A stretch of 64,000 bases of DNA from Cercis canadensis (taxonomy: Eukaryota > Streptophyta > Magnoliopsida > Fabales > Fabaceae): positions 1,606,869 through 1,670,868 of the forward strand of contig QAOA01005271.1 of assembly GCA_003255065.1 (NCBI GenBank), in the 5' to 3' direction. Position 1 is the stretch's first letter. Each line of letters begins with the position of its first letter. The position numbers were made by a program, and so were the translations under genes. The notes beneath the pieces were generated by a model that saw only the letters and a program-made list of their open reading frames with translations, was not told the origin of the DNA and did not search any database. This document shows positions 13,001 to 25,077 of the stretch, in pieces.

Positions 13001-16000
13001 ATTACCTACTTTGAATAATAAAGCAGGTTCACACTCCAAACTTCAAAGTTGAAACTATACCTGTCTTAAGCACGTGCCAACTTCTTGTTTGTTTTTTCCG
13101 AATTCAATCACGGCATTTATTTGTCTTTCCCCTTCATATGGTGTGAAACTGTGAACTGACCCTTGTTTATGTTTATTGAGAGGACCCCGGCCTGTGTCTG
13201 TGTGACTCATCAAAACTACAGTTCAATTTCAAACAAGAGGTCTAGGACATGATGATTGATGAATTTAACGGCCGGTGTATATTGTTGAATTTATCTTCAA
13301 TTTTGGAGGTTTTTATTTTTGATTACGACTTTAAATTTAACACAAATTTTATAAGTTCTAAAAATAATTTTAGTATCATTCAATCACAAACTGTTGATAA
13401 TTTTATAGCTATTTAGTATTGTCAGTCTGCCATGCATATTGTATTAATTTGTAAGTTTGAATTACAAGTATCAAATATAAACGTATTAAATCAAGAAATA
13501 TTAAAAAAATAAAAAATTGTAATCTCTGGGTAGCATTAGCTTGCATTTACCAGATGTAATTTTGAATTCCCTACTTTGTATAGGGGAATTGAATTATAAT
13601 CCTGAAATGTATTAAAATTCAGGATGATGTAATATTAAATTAACATAACAAATACCTTAACTAAACTTCGTAATATATATAAAATCTAAGATTACGATAT
13701 ATCTTTATATATATTTAGTACATTGTAATCTTCACTCCATAATGTCAAATTTCATAAATTTTAGATTATAGAAATAGATTGCAATGCGAGGAACACTGGT
13801 ATCATATCACAAACTGAAATATAAAATTTCCCCCTATATAATTCAATATCACCTTGGGCAAGAATTCATTCCCTTACACAAAATTTCACATTTCAATAAA
13901 TATACATATCATACATTTCATAAAATATAAAATATAAAATCACTCTTAATTACCATAGTAAAAAAATACTTTTGAATTAGCTTGATTATATTCTCTTGTA
14001 TTTTATACAAGTCATTCAACATTGCAATAAGAAAGCAACTAGGTTGGCTCTGTGAATGTGGATCGATATGAACATGAAAGTTTGATTGGTAGGAGAGAGA
14101 GAGAGAGAGTGCACCTATCTAGTGATGAGGATTGACAAGTGAGTTGTTGATGAAAGTCACTGTATTAATGTTGAAAATATAGCAAACAATGACAAAACAG
14201 AGTTTCTTATAGTTCACATTATTTCCAAGCTTTGGTTGGTACGGAAATGGCATCTCTAGGTGAGTTCGGATGTGAAATATAATATCCTTGACCCAAACAG
14301 AGAAAAAAATAAAAAAGAGTAAAGAAAGGGATTTAAATTTAATCTGTAACTTGGGTAAAACTGTTGACAAATTATAGTAAAATTCCTCTTCGACAACTTG
14401 GTATTGATGTATTCTTAATTCCATATAGGTGTTCCCCATATAACAATTTCCTAATTGGTGAAAATTAACAAAGATATCGATGGAAGATGTTTTACTATTC
14501 ACTTCAGCTCCCGATGTTGTTTTACTATCGATGGGTAAAACTGTTATTATAAATTATCTTTCACTATACTCATATTTTAATTACAGTTCTGAGGAATCTA
14601 GAGAGAGTTTCAATCTCATTTGGACTTGCTAAAGGATCAAAGAGTTAAAAATTAAGGTAGAATAATTTTAGCATTATTTAATTATGTACATGTATAAATA
14701 TAATTTTGCTAAGTTTGACTAACAAAAAAAAATTAAAATTATATGTTGCTAGGTTCAGCTGTTCCCATTCTCGAAATTTTGAAAGTCACACTTCAAAACG
14801 TGTCTATACGATGTCGGTAAGCAGGTGTGAACTTGTTTTGTTTTCTACTGTTCAGTTTATTGAATTTATATCATTGTTCATCATAGTCAACTAATGCTGA
14901 ATTGCTCATGTATAAATTTAGTAAAGGAGAACAAAGAAGATCAACTCTAAAAAGATTTGACATTGAAGGGGCTAAAATTAATTATGTTATTTTACGATTG
15001 AATATTATTATTTTTAATCATGAAAGTTCCACGTAAATAGGTTTTTCATTTTTTTTATTGTCTCAAATAGTCTAATAAACTAGAAAAAAATTTCATAAAT
15101 AATTCTTTAAAAATCCACTTCTCTTTATAAGATAATTAAAATGTCTGAGTAAATGTTTTTTTATCTCTCTTTGAATAAAGCAACTACAAGTCTACAACGA
15201 CTAGTCAACTACACAACAAATATTTAATTGATTTTATTCAATTTATAGTCTAGAAACCTTAGCAATTGACATTGCTATATATATATATAGAGAGAGAGAG
15301 ATCAGTTTTGTAACCAAATTTTTTTTAACCATTCAATAATTTTTCTCCTTAATCGTTGTTTTTCTCATGATCTTCTCCAAAATCATAAATTCCCATTGGA
15401 AATGAATGAGATAAAATTTTAAGAGAGGATAAGTATTTTATGTTGTGCCATCTCTTCCATGGACAAAAAAATAACTCCAATTTTAATTTTAATTTTCCAA
15501 TAAAAATTTATATATTTTTTAAAAAATAATTTTAAATTTATTACAAATTTTTTTCAGAATTAATATTATTGTGGTCTTATTGTTGTTTATTTTTTTTAAT
15601 TTGATTCTTAATCTTATATTTCTATCATTTCAAATTTTCAAGCATATAAATAATTTTTTAAAGAAAATCATAAACAAAAAGAAATGAAATCAATGTACAA
15701 ATGATAAATGATCTACTTTTATTCACTAATAATAAAATCATGTAAATAAAATATATATTTTTGGTAACAATAAAATATTTGTGTCCATATCTTTTTTTTT
15801 GGCCATGCTTTTGTGTCCTTATCTAATGATTCCCCACTCCGTGGCGGTGATTCGGTGCCCTTCACTGAAACGGCATCTCGTTCACAGTACTGACCATTAT
15901 CGTTTCGAAGAGTAAACGACATCCATATCTGTTCCGTCGTTTAACATCGGTCCGGCAGCTCTCCCGCTAAACAGCCGCTCCCATTTGAGTTTGGATTCTA

Positions 16001-16059
16001 TTACTGTCACTCTGTCAGTGCTTCCCTTACAAGTTGCTGCCTCTGTTCCTCGTTCTACA
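13001..16059. other. AT-rich intergenic DNA before the CCCH/CwfJ gene
   Basis: No gene recognised. It holds a copy of a dispersed repeat (13321-13405), a GA microsatellite (14094-14110) and a TA/GA microsatellite (15280-15301). The last 200 bp rise in GC content and contain the 5' UTR of the next gene. Confidence 0.5.
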
Positions 16060-19000
16060 ATGGCTCCTAGAATCCTTCTATGCGGCAACGTTTTGGGCCG
16101 CCTCAACCAGCTCTTCAAGCGTGTCTCATCCGTAACTTCTCTCTCTTTCTAGGGTTTATTGCTTGAATAGTTGTGTTGTCATTGCACTGAGTTCACTGCT
16201 TCTGTAGGTCAACAAATCGGCCGGTCCATTCGATGCGCTATTCTGCGTGGGTCAATTCTTCCCTGACTCACCAGACCAGCTTGGTGAGTTCATGGGCTAC
16301 GTTGAAGGTCGAACGCAGATTCCTCTTCCAACTTACTTCATTGGCGACTATGGCGTTGGTGCCCCTAAAGTTTTGCTAGCAGCTTCGAAGGACCCGGTTA
16401 ACAGTGGCTTCAAGATGGACGGCTTGAAGGTTTGCGAGAATTTGTATTGGTTGAAGGGCAGTGGCAAGTTCGTCCTCTTGGGTATATTTCATGTCTTTGA
16501 AGATTATACTAGCTTTATTGCATTTGGGTTGAGAAGAAAATTATTTTTCTATATCACATTGTTTTGGCAAAATATTAGTTGCCTGAAGAGTTAAGCACTC
16601 CTACTCTGCTTGATTGCATTTTTGGTATCGTTAATGTTTCATATTATTTTCTGAAAGTATAATTGATAACCAGCAGTTTCAAGACGAATTTTAGTTACTT
16701 AATTCTTTATAGCTACATTTATTTGGCCACGAGGTCTTATATTTTATGGAGAATAAATGGAGTGAACATCTCACCAGGTTATTTAACAATTGTTTGACGA
16801 AAAGGTCAGTTTAGGGGATTTCTCTTGTAAAAGATTGCTTGACTTGGTGAAACTTCTTTTGAACCATGAAAATATCATTGAGTTTGATTTTATCTGTGTT
16901 GTGTCTTATTTATGTAGGGTTATCTGTGGCCTATTTGTCTGGTAGGCAATCATCAGTTGTTCAACAGTTTGGAACTTACAGTCAAGATGATGTTGATGCT
17001 TTGCGAGCAATAGCTGACGAACCTGGAATAGTCGATTTGTTCTTGACATATCCTTGAAATGATGTGCATTATGTCTTTCTAGTTGTCAGTTATACCATAT
17101 TTTGACCTCAATATCACTTGCTAGTCTTCTAGGAAGTAATCTATATGTTTATTTCCTTAATTAATTATCACTAATGAATGGGCAAGTGGGGTCACAAATA
17201 GAGCAGCTAATTCAGACATTCCTGCTGGATTCTCAGACTCCATAGGCAGTGATTCTACCATATCAGAGTTAGTAGCAGAGATTAAACCACGGTATGTGTG
17301 TCTCTAATTGTTAGAATTTAGATAGATATCTAGGCTGATTGTTTCTCTTTGTGGCCTATGTAATATTGGGTATGACTTTGATGATTACATATCTTTTTGG
17401 TAGTTATCACATTGCAGGCAGTAAAGGTATATACTATGCCCGTGAACCCTATTCTAATGTTGATGCTGTGCATGTGACTCGCTTCATAGGGCTTGCGTCT
17501 GTTGGAAATAGAGAGAAGCAGGTTTGGCTATTATGGTTTATTGGAATTGTATGTATTATTGCTTTTCTTTTATTGAATTTTATGTTCCTTTAGTATTATC
17601 CCGGTAATTGTGATTTCATTTTGCTAAACATTAGATTCTTCTTTTGGTCATACTTGTGGCATTTCATGCATTGAAATGTCTTATGCTTTAGAGGAATGCC
17701 CATATACAGCTAAGGATTAATATCCTCTTTGGTGGGATTAATATATATCATATCCACTCTTTCTTAATTGTATATTCATATTTTCAGCTTCTGTGAAGAA
17801 AAGGACCATTACCATGATCTTGGGGGCTTCTGACATATATGGAGTTGTCATTTCAGAAAGATGTTATTTTTGTAGCAAAAAAAGAATTTTTTTGTAGTTT
17901 TTTTATTTTACTTGCCCTTTTGTCTCTCTTACTGAAAGTATAAGAGCTTTTCAGTGCTGTAAAATCTTGCTTTCATCTTCTGCTTTCCAGAAATTTATTC
18001 ATGCAATTTCTCCCACTCCAGCATCCACCATGTCTTCAGTTGACATTGGCATGAAAACCCCTAATACAACCTTATCACCATACACAATTGTTGAGAAAAT
18101 GACTTCTGCAAAGGATGCCACTAAGAGATCCAGTGATAGTGTCTCTGATCCTCAATATTGGAGATATGATGTTTCTCAAAAGCGACAGAATCACGGAGCT
18201 GGAGATGGTGACAAACTGTGTTTTAAATTTTTATCTTCTGGCTCTTGTCCACGGGGAGACAAGTGCAATTTTCGACATGACATAGATGCAAAGGAACAGT
18301 ACCAGAGAGGTGTTTGTTTTGATTTTTTGAACAAGGGGAAATGTGAAAGGGGTCCAGATTGCAACTTTAAGCATAGCTTGCAGGATGAAAGCAATAACCA
18401 TTCTCAAAGGAGGCCCAGATCTGAAAATAATAGCTCTAACAGGTTTGGATAAGTGATGGTCAATCTGTTATTTAGTGATGTTTGATTTTTTTAGAGAAAT
18501 TTTGGGCTGTCTAAATACTTATCTAGGAACTATTATGTTTAGTTGTTCTTCATATCTGTTTTTTTAATCCTTTCATGTTCACCTAAACCTTTGGGCTTTT
18601 GGTCATTGACTATCTATCATACAATACAACCGCAGATCAAAAGAGTGCTGGTTTTGCTTGTCAAGCCCCAATGTGGAGTTACATTTGATCATCAGCATGG
18701 GAGAAAATTACTACTGTGCTCTGGCTAAAGGTCCACTTGTTGAAGACCATGTGCTGTTAATACCTGTTGAGCATATGCCCAGTACCTTATCTCTGTTGCC
18801 TGAATCTGAAGTTGAGTTCTGTAGATTCCAGAATAGTCTCAAGATGTACTGCAATAACCAAGGAAAGGAAGTCATCTTTTTTGAGTGGGCTTCAAAACAT
18901 AGTACTCATGCCAATCTTCAGGTAAAAGAAGTTTCTATTGCAACTTGCATCCCTTGGTGGCATTCTGACAAGTAGATTTTCTTTATACTTCGATTATTTA

Positions 19001-20001
19001 ATGAAGTGGTTTGCCTCTCTCTCCCCTCCCCACCTAATTAAGTTTCATTTTTTTCTTTATAACTACATTCATCCAGCCTTAAGATGATGAACTGTTTAAT
19101 TGGGTATCTTTTTTTTTAACCTGCCATCTCCTCTTTCATGTAGGTCGTTCCTATCCCATCTTCCAAAGCAATTATGGTTGAAAAAATATTCAATTTAGCT
19201 GCAGAAAAGTTGGGATTTAAATTTGTGGCAAAGAAATGTAAGTATTAATTAGGACGTCTACTTATTGCTTTTATTATGTTGTCCTCTTATCCTGAGATGG
19301 ATCATCTAGTTTTCCTTAACCCTTCTCCCTCCTTTACATTTGTGTCTTTCATTGCCTTGTTTCATGTCTTTGCTTATTGATGCTATTATTGTTGAGCTAC
19401 TGGAATTCATTTATTCTTGGAAATGCTTGGCATTTTTTTCCTCTTTTTTTTTTGGGAAGGGGAGGGAGTTGCTGCTGCATTCTTATGTTGTTCTTTCTCC
19501 TTACCGTACAGTTGATAGCAGTTCTGATGGAAGAAATTTTCTGAAGACACAAATAGATAGAAATTCAAGTTTGTTCTATGCTGAACTCCCAGGAGGCATA
19601 ATACTTTTGCATGTTGTTGATGAGAATGAGAGATTTCCAGCCCAATTTGGACGTGAGGTAGGTCAGTGAAAGTGATGTACTACTGAGAATGCAGTTCTTA
19701 TAGAATGATAGTAAATTAATTTTTTCCACAGTTCTTATAGGAAGAGAGCATCAATTATTTGCATGTTTTTGTTATAAGGTTTATATCTCTTGCATTTACC
19801 ATTAAGAAGGTTTTGATCTGAAAAAAAAAAAAAAAACATTAAAAAGGTTCAAACACTGTAAATATGAATCAGGTTGTGGCAGGGTTGCTGAATATAGCAG
19901 ATAAGGCTGATTGGAGGAATTGTAAATATAGCAAGGAGGAAGAGACAAAGATGGCCGAAGACTTCAAAAGTCGATTTCAAAAATATGATCCGAACTGTTG
20001 A
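16060..20001 (+). CDS. CCCH zinc-finger protein with CwfJ-like domains (C3H64 / At5g56900 type)
   Basis: Ten exons give 606 residues: 16060-16131, 16208-16481, 16918-17047, 17172-17291, 17404-17521, 17991-18442, 18636-18921, 19144-19237, 19512-19657, 19873-20001. The N-terminal half is the metallophosphoesterase-like region of CwfJ/Drn1 proteins (LLCGNVLGRLNQLF, FCVGQFFPD, PLPTYFIGDYG). The middle carries two CCCH fingers, both C-x8-C-x5-C-x3-H (CFKFLSSGSCPRGDKCNFRH, then CFDFLNKGKCERGPDCNFKH). The C-terminal half is the HIT-like CwfJ region, starting at ECWFCLSSPNVELHLI, with EDHVLLIPVEHMPS and the C-terminal CwfJ-2 part. Yeast Drn1/Cwf19 relatives act with the lariat-debranching enzyme in intron turnover, so a nuclear RNA role is inferred. 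The intron after exon 3 is AT-AC; the other eight are GT-AG. The length is close to the Arabidopsis protein. Confidence 0.9.
17048..17171 (+). other. U12-type AT-AC intron in the CCCH/CwfJ gene
   Basis: The intron begins ATATCCTT, the U12 donor consensus, directly after exon base 17047. It ends in AC at 17170-17171. A TTCCTTAAT at 17153-17161 matches the U12 branch-site consensus and lies about 11 nt before the 3' end. No GT donor near the exon end restores frame. Joining 17047 to 17172 gives a split Thr codon and reads through as LFLTNEWASGV. Frame, donor, branch site and acceptor all agree. Confidence 0.9.
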
Positions 20002-23000
20002 CTAGTCACACAAGGAATTCTCAATCTACAGCCATGCGATCATGATTATGGTGATTACAGATGCACCTTATGAGTCCAATTGCTTAAGATGATGCATGCA
20101 ACTGAAAGGTGCCATTTACTTGGTTAACTTCATCATCATCTATGCCCTGTGATCTTGATTATTAGAACCAACTGATTTTGCAATTTTTTTCCTTTCATAA
20201 ATTGGTGGTTAGGTGACTTAATGGTCCTATTGTACGTCAATAGGTTGCTTTTGTATTGCCTGTTCCCATGGTGATCTTCACTTTCCTGACATGGACTGGC
20301 TGTAGCTCGAGTCTCTGTAAAGCTGGGCGGAGAATTGTGATGTAACAATTATCTGCACATTGTCTAGACCCCCTCAACCTTGCTGTACTATATATTTTAA
20401 GAGAAGAATTTTATGCTGTGGGTGATGATCATTACCTGCATTCATGCTTGGAAAAAGGCCAGATATCCACCTGCTTTATACTAGAAATTGAGAATGGTGT
20501 TCGTAGATTGTTGGAACAAGCTGGGAAGCTGAGGTTGAGAGAAACTGTTTGCTTTAAGTAGCAACTGAGTGACTTACTAACTTTATTATATAGGAGATTC
20601 AAGTCTTACATATTTGCAGTTACCTAGAGAATGTAATGTGTAAGTAACAAACATAGAGTTTTTTTCTCAAACGTCGTCCTTAACCTTACTTTAGATATTC
20701 AATTCTTTTTTTTCTTTTTTTAGTTGTTTGGCTAAGACAATTTGTATTTGTCTTGGTATTTGATGGTCCGTAACCTTCTCGTTCTTTCTTTTCGGGCCAT
20801 ATGGTATAATTTGAGGGCTGTAACGAACTGTATTCCTTACTCCCAGGCCCGTGTATTTGTTGTACTAGTGTTATTTAGACATTAACTTTATGCTGGTTAT
20901 GTGATTCTCCGNTACTTCAGATATTCAATTCTTTTTTTTCTTTTTTTAGTTGTTTGGCTAAGACAATTTGTATTTGTCTTGGTATTTGATGGTCCGTAAC
21001 CTTCTCATTCTTTCTTTTCGGGCCATATGGTATAATTTGAGGGCTGTAACGAACTGTATTCCTTACTCCCAGGCCCGTGTATTTGTTGTACTAGTGTTAT
21101 TTAGACATTAACTTTATGCTGGTTATGTGATTCTCCGAATGACTAAACTTAGCCACCTAACCCAGATTCAACGAACCAACTAATTTGCATGACCGTAAGC
21201 AAAACACTTACGGGCTGCGGAAGGCCCAATTATAGTGTAAGGTTTCTTCCATGTTCGGCTGCATGGGAGCCAACTCAACTACCGTGGCCCGTGGGGAATA
21301 TTCTTGAAAGCACATTCCTTTCAGCCTTAAGAAAAGAGAGCCGAAAGGTATGTATCTGTCATAAAATATTCATACTGGAAAATGAGGTAACAACTCATTG
21401 TATTTTTGCACATGATTTGATTCAATGGATGGAACTTCTTTATGCTGGTGCCCTGCTTCTCCGGGTAAATTTTTATCTCATAGGAAAAAAGTTCATTAAG
21501 TTGAGCTCCCTAAAAGTGATGCCATGAAGGTTGTCAAAGAAGTTTTAGCTGAAACAGTAAGGAATAGTTCCAAAGGATAAAGTAAAGGGTTTGAAAACAA
21601 GAAGTTGGAGTAAGTAGCAAGAAAAGGGAGAGGTAAGCAAGTCCCTTTCATGTCATGGATTATGTGTCACATAGGGTGAACATTTTGATATGTAAATTCA
21701 GCTGAACCGTTAATGAATTCACTTAGAGTGTGTTTGGTATGTTGTAATTTGCACTTTGTAATCTAAGATTCCAGGTAAAGAAATTCAGATTTTCTATACT
21801 TTTTATTTTGGCACTTATATTATAGTTTTGAGTTTGAACACAAAACTTGTAAATCTTAAAAATAATTTTAATATCACTCAATCACAAATCATTTAACAAA
21901 GTTTGTACATTTAGATAAGTTAGACAAGAGGATATTTTGAAAGATTATGTAGGCCTATTATGTATACGTGGTTGTATTTTTCGTTGGTTGTCTGTGTCGG
22001 CGTGATGTTTCGATGTAGTCGGATTGATACCATTGATGTAGAATTGAGGAATTGTCTTTGTATAAAATGGGATTGTACAAACCAATGGGACAAGATAACT
22101 ACCTAAATATGCTAATACTCTTTCTGTTCCCTCTTTCTGCGTTATGAGCCCTGGCACATTGGTGTAGATTAACCAACACGAACACTGCACATCAAATTTG
22201 TTGACTGGAGAGGAGAGCATCCAATTCCATTCGATTTAGATGCTTGATGAGTGCAGTCGGTGCTTTTAAAAAATGTTTGGTTAAAAAATTCTAGTTGTTA
22301 AGCAATTAAAAAAATTAAATACTTAAGTTTAATTGTTTTGAGGATGGAGAAAAAGTTTGCAAATCTTCGATTCGATTGAAACCTGATCCTTATGATCCTC
22401 ATGGTGAAAAAAAAAAAAAATCCAAGTGAATTTGCATGAAATAAATTTTGCGGAAAATGTCAAATTGATGTGAAACTCATTAATTTCACACAAGCTGTAG
22501 TTTAAATATGACATCACAGTATACATCCATGCATACATCTACTGATGTCGTCGTTCAATGAAATTTTGGTAAGGTTGAAGAATTCAATATTAATAAGTAT
22601 ATTAGTCTGAAGTGTTAGGCAAAGCTTGTTACAAGTATCTACTATCGTTGAGGTAGTGTTTTCTTCCCTAACAATAGTGACTTTGGTGTTGGAAACTTGG
22701 AAGCTTAAGGTTTCTTTCCACGTATTAATAGAGTATGTGACTATGGATTACATTTCTTACTGAACTTACGGAAGAAAACTTCCCTCTCGCAATTTGCATC
22801 CTCTAAACAAATTGTTATTTACACATATTTTACTATCGCTTTAAATTTAAACATAAAATTCACAAAACGATGTTAATACTGCTCAACGTACCATTTTCAT
22901 TTTATAACTCAAATTCTGTAACTCAACCAATGGAACATTGAAAAATATATATTTGTGTTGCAGAAAAGGAGCATTGCCTTTGTTTGCGGGATACAGCATC

Positions 23001-25077
23001 TTGGCACTGAATTCAAGTAAATAGTAACTAATACTTGGTGAGACAAATTTCTGAGAGAAAATAATTGCCTCCTGCTTTACAACAAGAGTTTGGTAGGGGA
23101 CACAACCTGTTGAATCCTTTTATGTAGCAAACTAGCAATGGTGCATGTGGACAGCAAGGCCTAATGAAGAGAACACTGCACCTCCACCATCACCATAGCG
23201 TTCAGGGCAGTGCCCTTAGTTACCCTTCACGGAGACAAATTGCACTTTTTCCTTCTCTCTCTCTCTCTTTCATCTATCACTACCACTCTCTTCTCTCTCC
23301 ATCAATGAACTTGCTTTTGTCCTTTTCTTGGCCGAATGATAAAATATATATATATATAATTTTATAAAGTATTTATGAAAATGAGATAATTTAAAAATTA
23401 TTTATTAATTTAAAATAATTTTAATTAAATTATTAATAAATATACCAATAAAAAAAATTATGTTATTTTGTAACTAGTGTTATTTTACTTCAAAATAACA
23501 TAATTTTTAGAGTCACTTATAAAGTAGTATGATTTATTTTATTTGTATCCCATAAGTAAAATAATTTAAAGTATATTATTTTAATAAATAATTTGCTAAA
23601 ATATATTTTATTAGGTAATTTGCCTATTTTCTTAGTTCACTATTTTGTTTTCGTTTTTGTTAGCTTTTGTTGAGCGTGGGTGTCCACATTTTGTTTTACT
23701 TACTGGTCCGCATATGCACCTCAGCAATAAATTATTTCGGGACAGGAATTTATGTTCTTGAGTATCTTGTCATCTCAACAGAAGCATTCTTGTGATGAAA
23801 ACAAACAATCCTAAGCTTCACATGTAACATTCAATTAACCTCATTCAGGAACAGGAAAAAAAAAAAAAAAAGGACAATTTTTCATTNAAAAAAAAGTCAA
23901 TTAGCCTCTTCAAAACCCCTTTTCCCATCCCTTTGTGTCAACAAAAGTTTATGGATTAGTGCTTATAATGGCAGTGAGCAAAAAAGTTGATTGACTAATA
24001 GTTAGGCTATAATCAACCGAAAGGTGGCTTAAAAAGTAATGTCACGGGTGCCGCATTTTCCACTTATCTTCCAAAGAACTCTTCTATCCAACTGCCATGC
24101 TATCTTTTATCCTCCTTTGTTATCTTTCAAATGGGTGGCAAGGGAATTGATTACTATTTTTTGTTTTGGCTGATTAAAGGGGTTAATTAGTCACTTATTG
24201 ATTGCTAAGCCATATTATTAGCTCTTCATCTTCTTATGTAGTTGGATTCTTTTCTTTTATGCTAGAGAGGCACTAGTTTAATCTTTAATACCTGTCATAT
24301 CTTGTTTAATGATCATTTACTACATCTCATAAAAGTCATGTTAGCCATAAATAATCTAAAGATCATGTGGGACGATTGATTATGTGTCAGAACCGGATTG
24401 TGACACACGACACACCTCACTGACTGTTCGTAAATCACTATCTACAGAAGCAACGAAGGAAGAAAAGGAACAAAACCAAGCAACCTCCATTGAACAGAAC
24501 CAATTTTTTAAGTTTGGTAATAATCCCCCATTGACAAACCACTTAAATCTAACTTTTCCACTGATATTAGTATAATACTACTTCATCGTAAACTAAGACT
24601 GCTACCTTCCTGGTGGCCCCTCTGTCCCACCCCAACTGCCTCTCTCTCTTTGAGAAGGGTCTGTTACTCAACTTTTCTGCAAGTGTGCCTTTGGTTGTGG
24701 AATATGCGAAGTTCATATTTTTCGCTTTCTGGTTCAAAATTAACTGCGTATTATAACTAAGGTCAGTGGAAAGAGTTCTAACTCTCATGGAGATTTCCAA
24801 ACGACACAAATTCCAGAGCTCATGTTCTCAAGAAATAGTTTTTTTGGTTTCTTCTGCTGTCCTTTTCAATAGAGACGGTTCTGGGTTGTTCCATAAATTG
24901 CCTTCTCGTTGCTTTGGTGTCACTATATGTGGGTCTTCTTCAAATTAACCTCCGTTGTTTGTTCTTGCTTCAAGTTATCAACTTCCAAATCTGTAATTTA
25001 TTCCCTTATTTATTATTGGATTATTCTGTAATACCGCTACTGAGGAGGTTGATTTGAGGCTTGGAGATTGTTATGGG
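20002..25077. other. 3' flank and intergenic DNA
   Basis: No gene recognised. It includes a duplicated 225-bp block around N 20912, two copies of a dispersed repeat (21831-21900 and 22831-22900), a start typical of some MITEs (agtgtgtttggta near 21728), CT-rich and TA microsatellites near 23255 and 23340, and an N at 23887. Frames at 21189-21527 and 24384-24575 look fortuitous. Confidence 0.5.
20687..21137. repeat. 225-bp direct duplication around a single N
   Basis: Bases 20687-20911 and 20913-21137 are the same sequence apart from about two substitutions (for example ctcgttc versus ctcattc), joined by the N at 20912. The N at the junction suggests two overlapping or allelic contigs placed end to end. 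Confidence 0.85.

Noticed and set aside
21189..21527. 112-codon open frame downstream of the CCCH/CwfJ gene
   Set aside because: No recognisable family and no matching exons; next to an assembly duplication.
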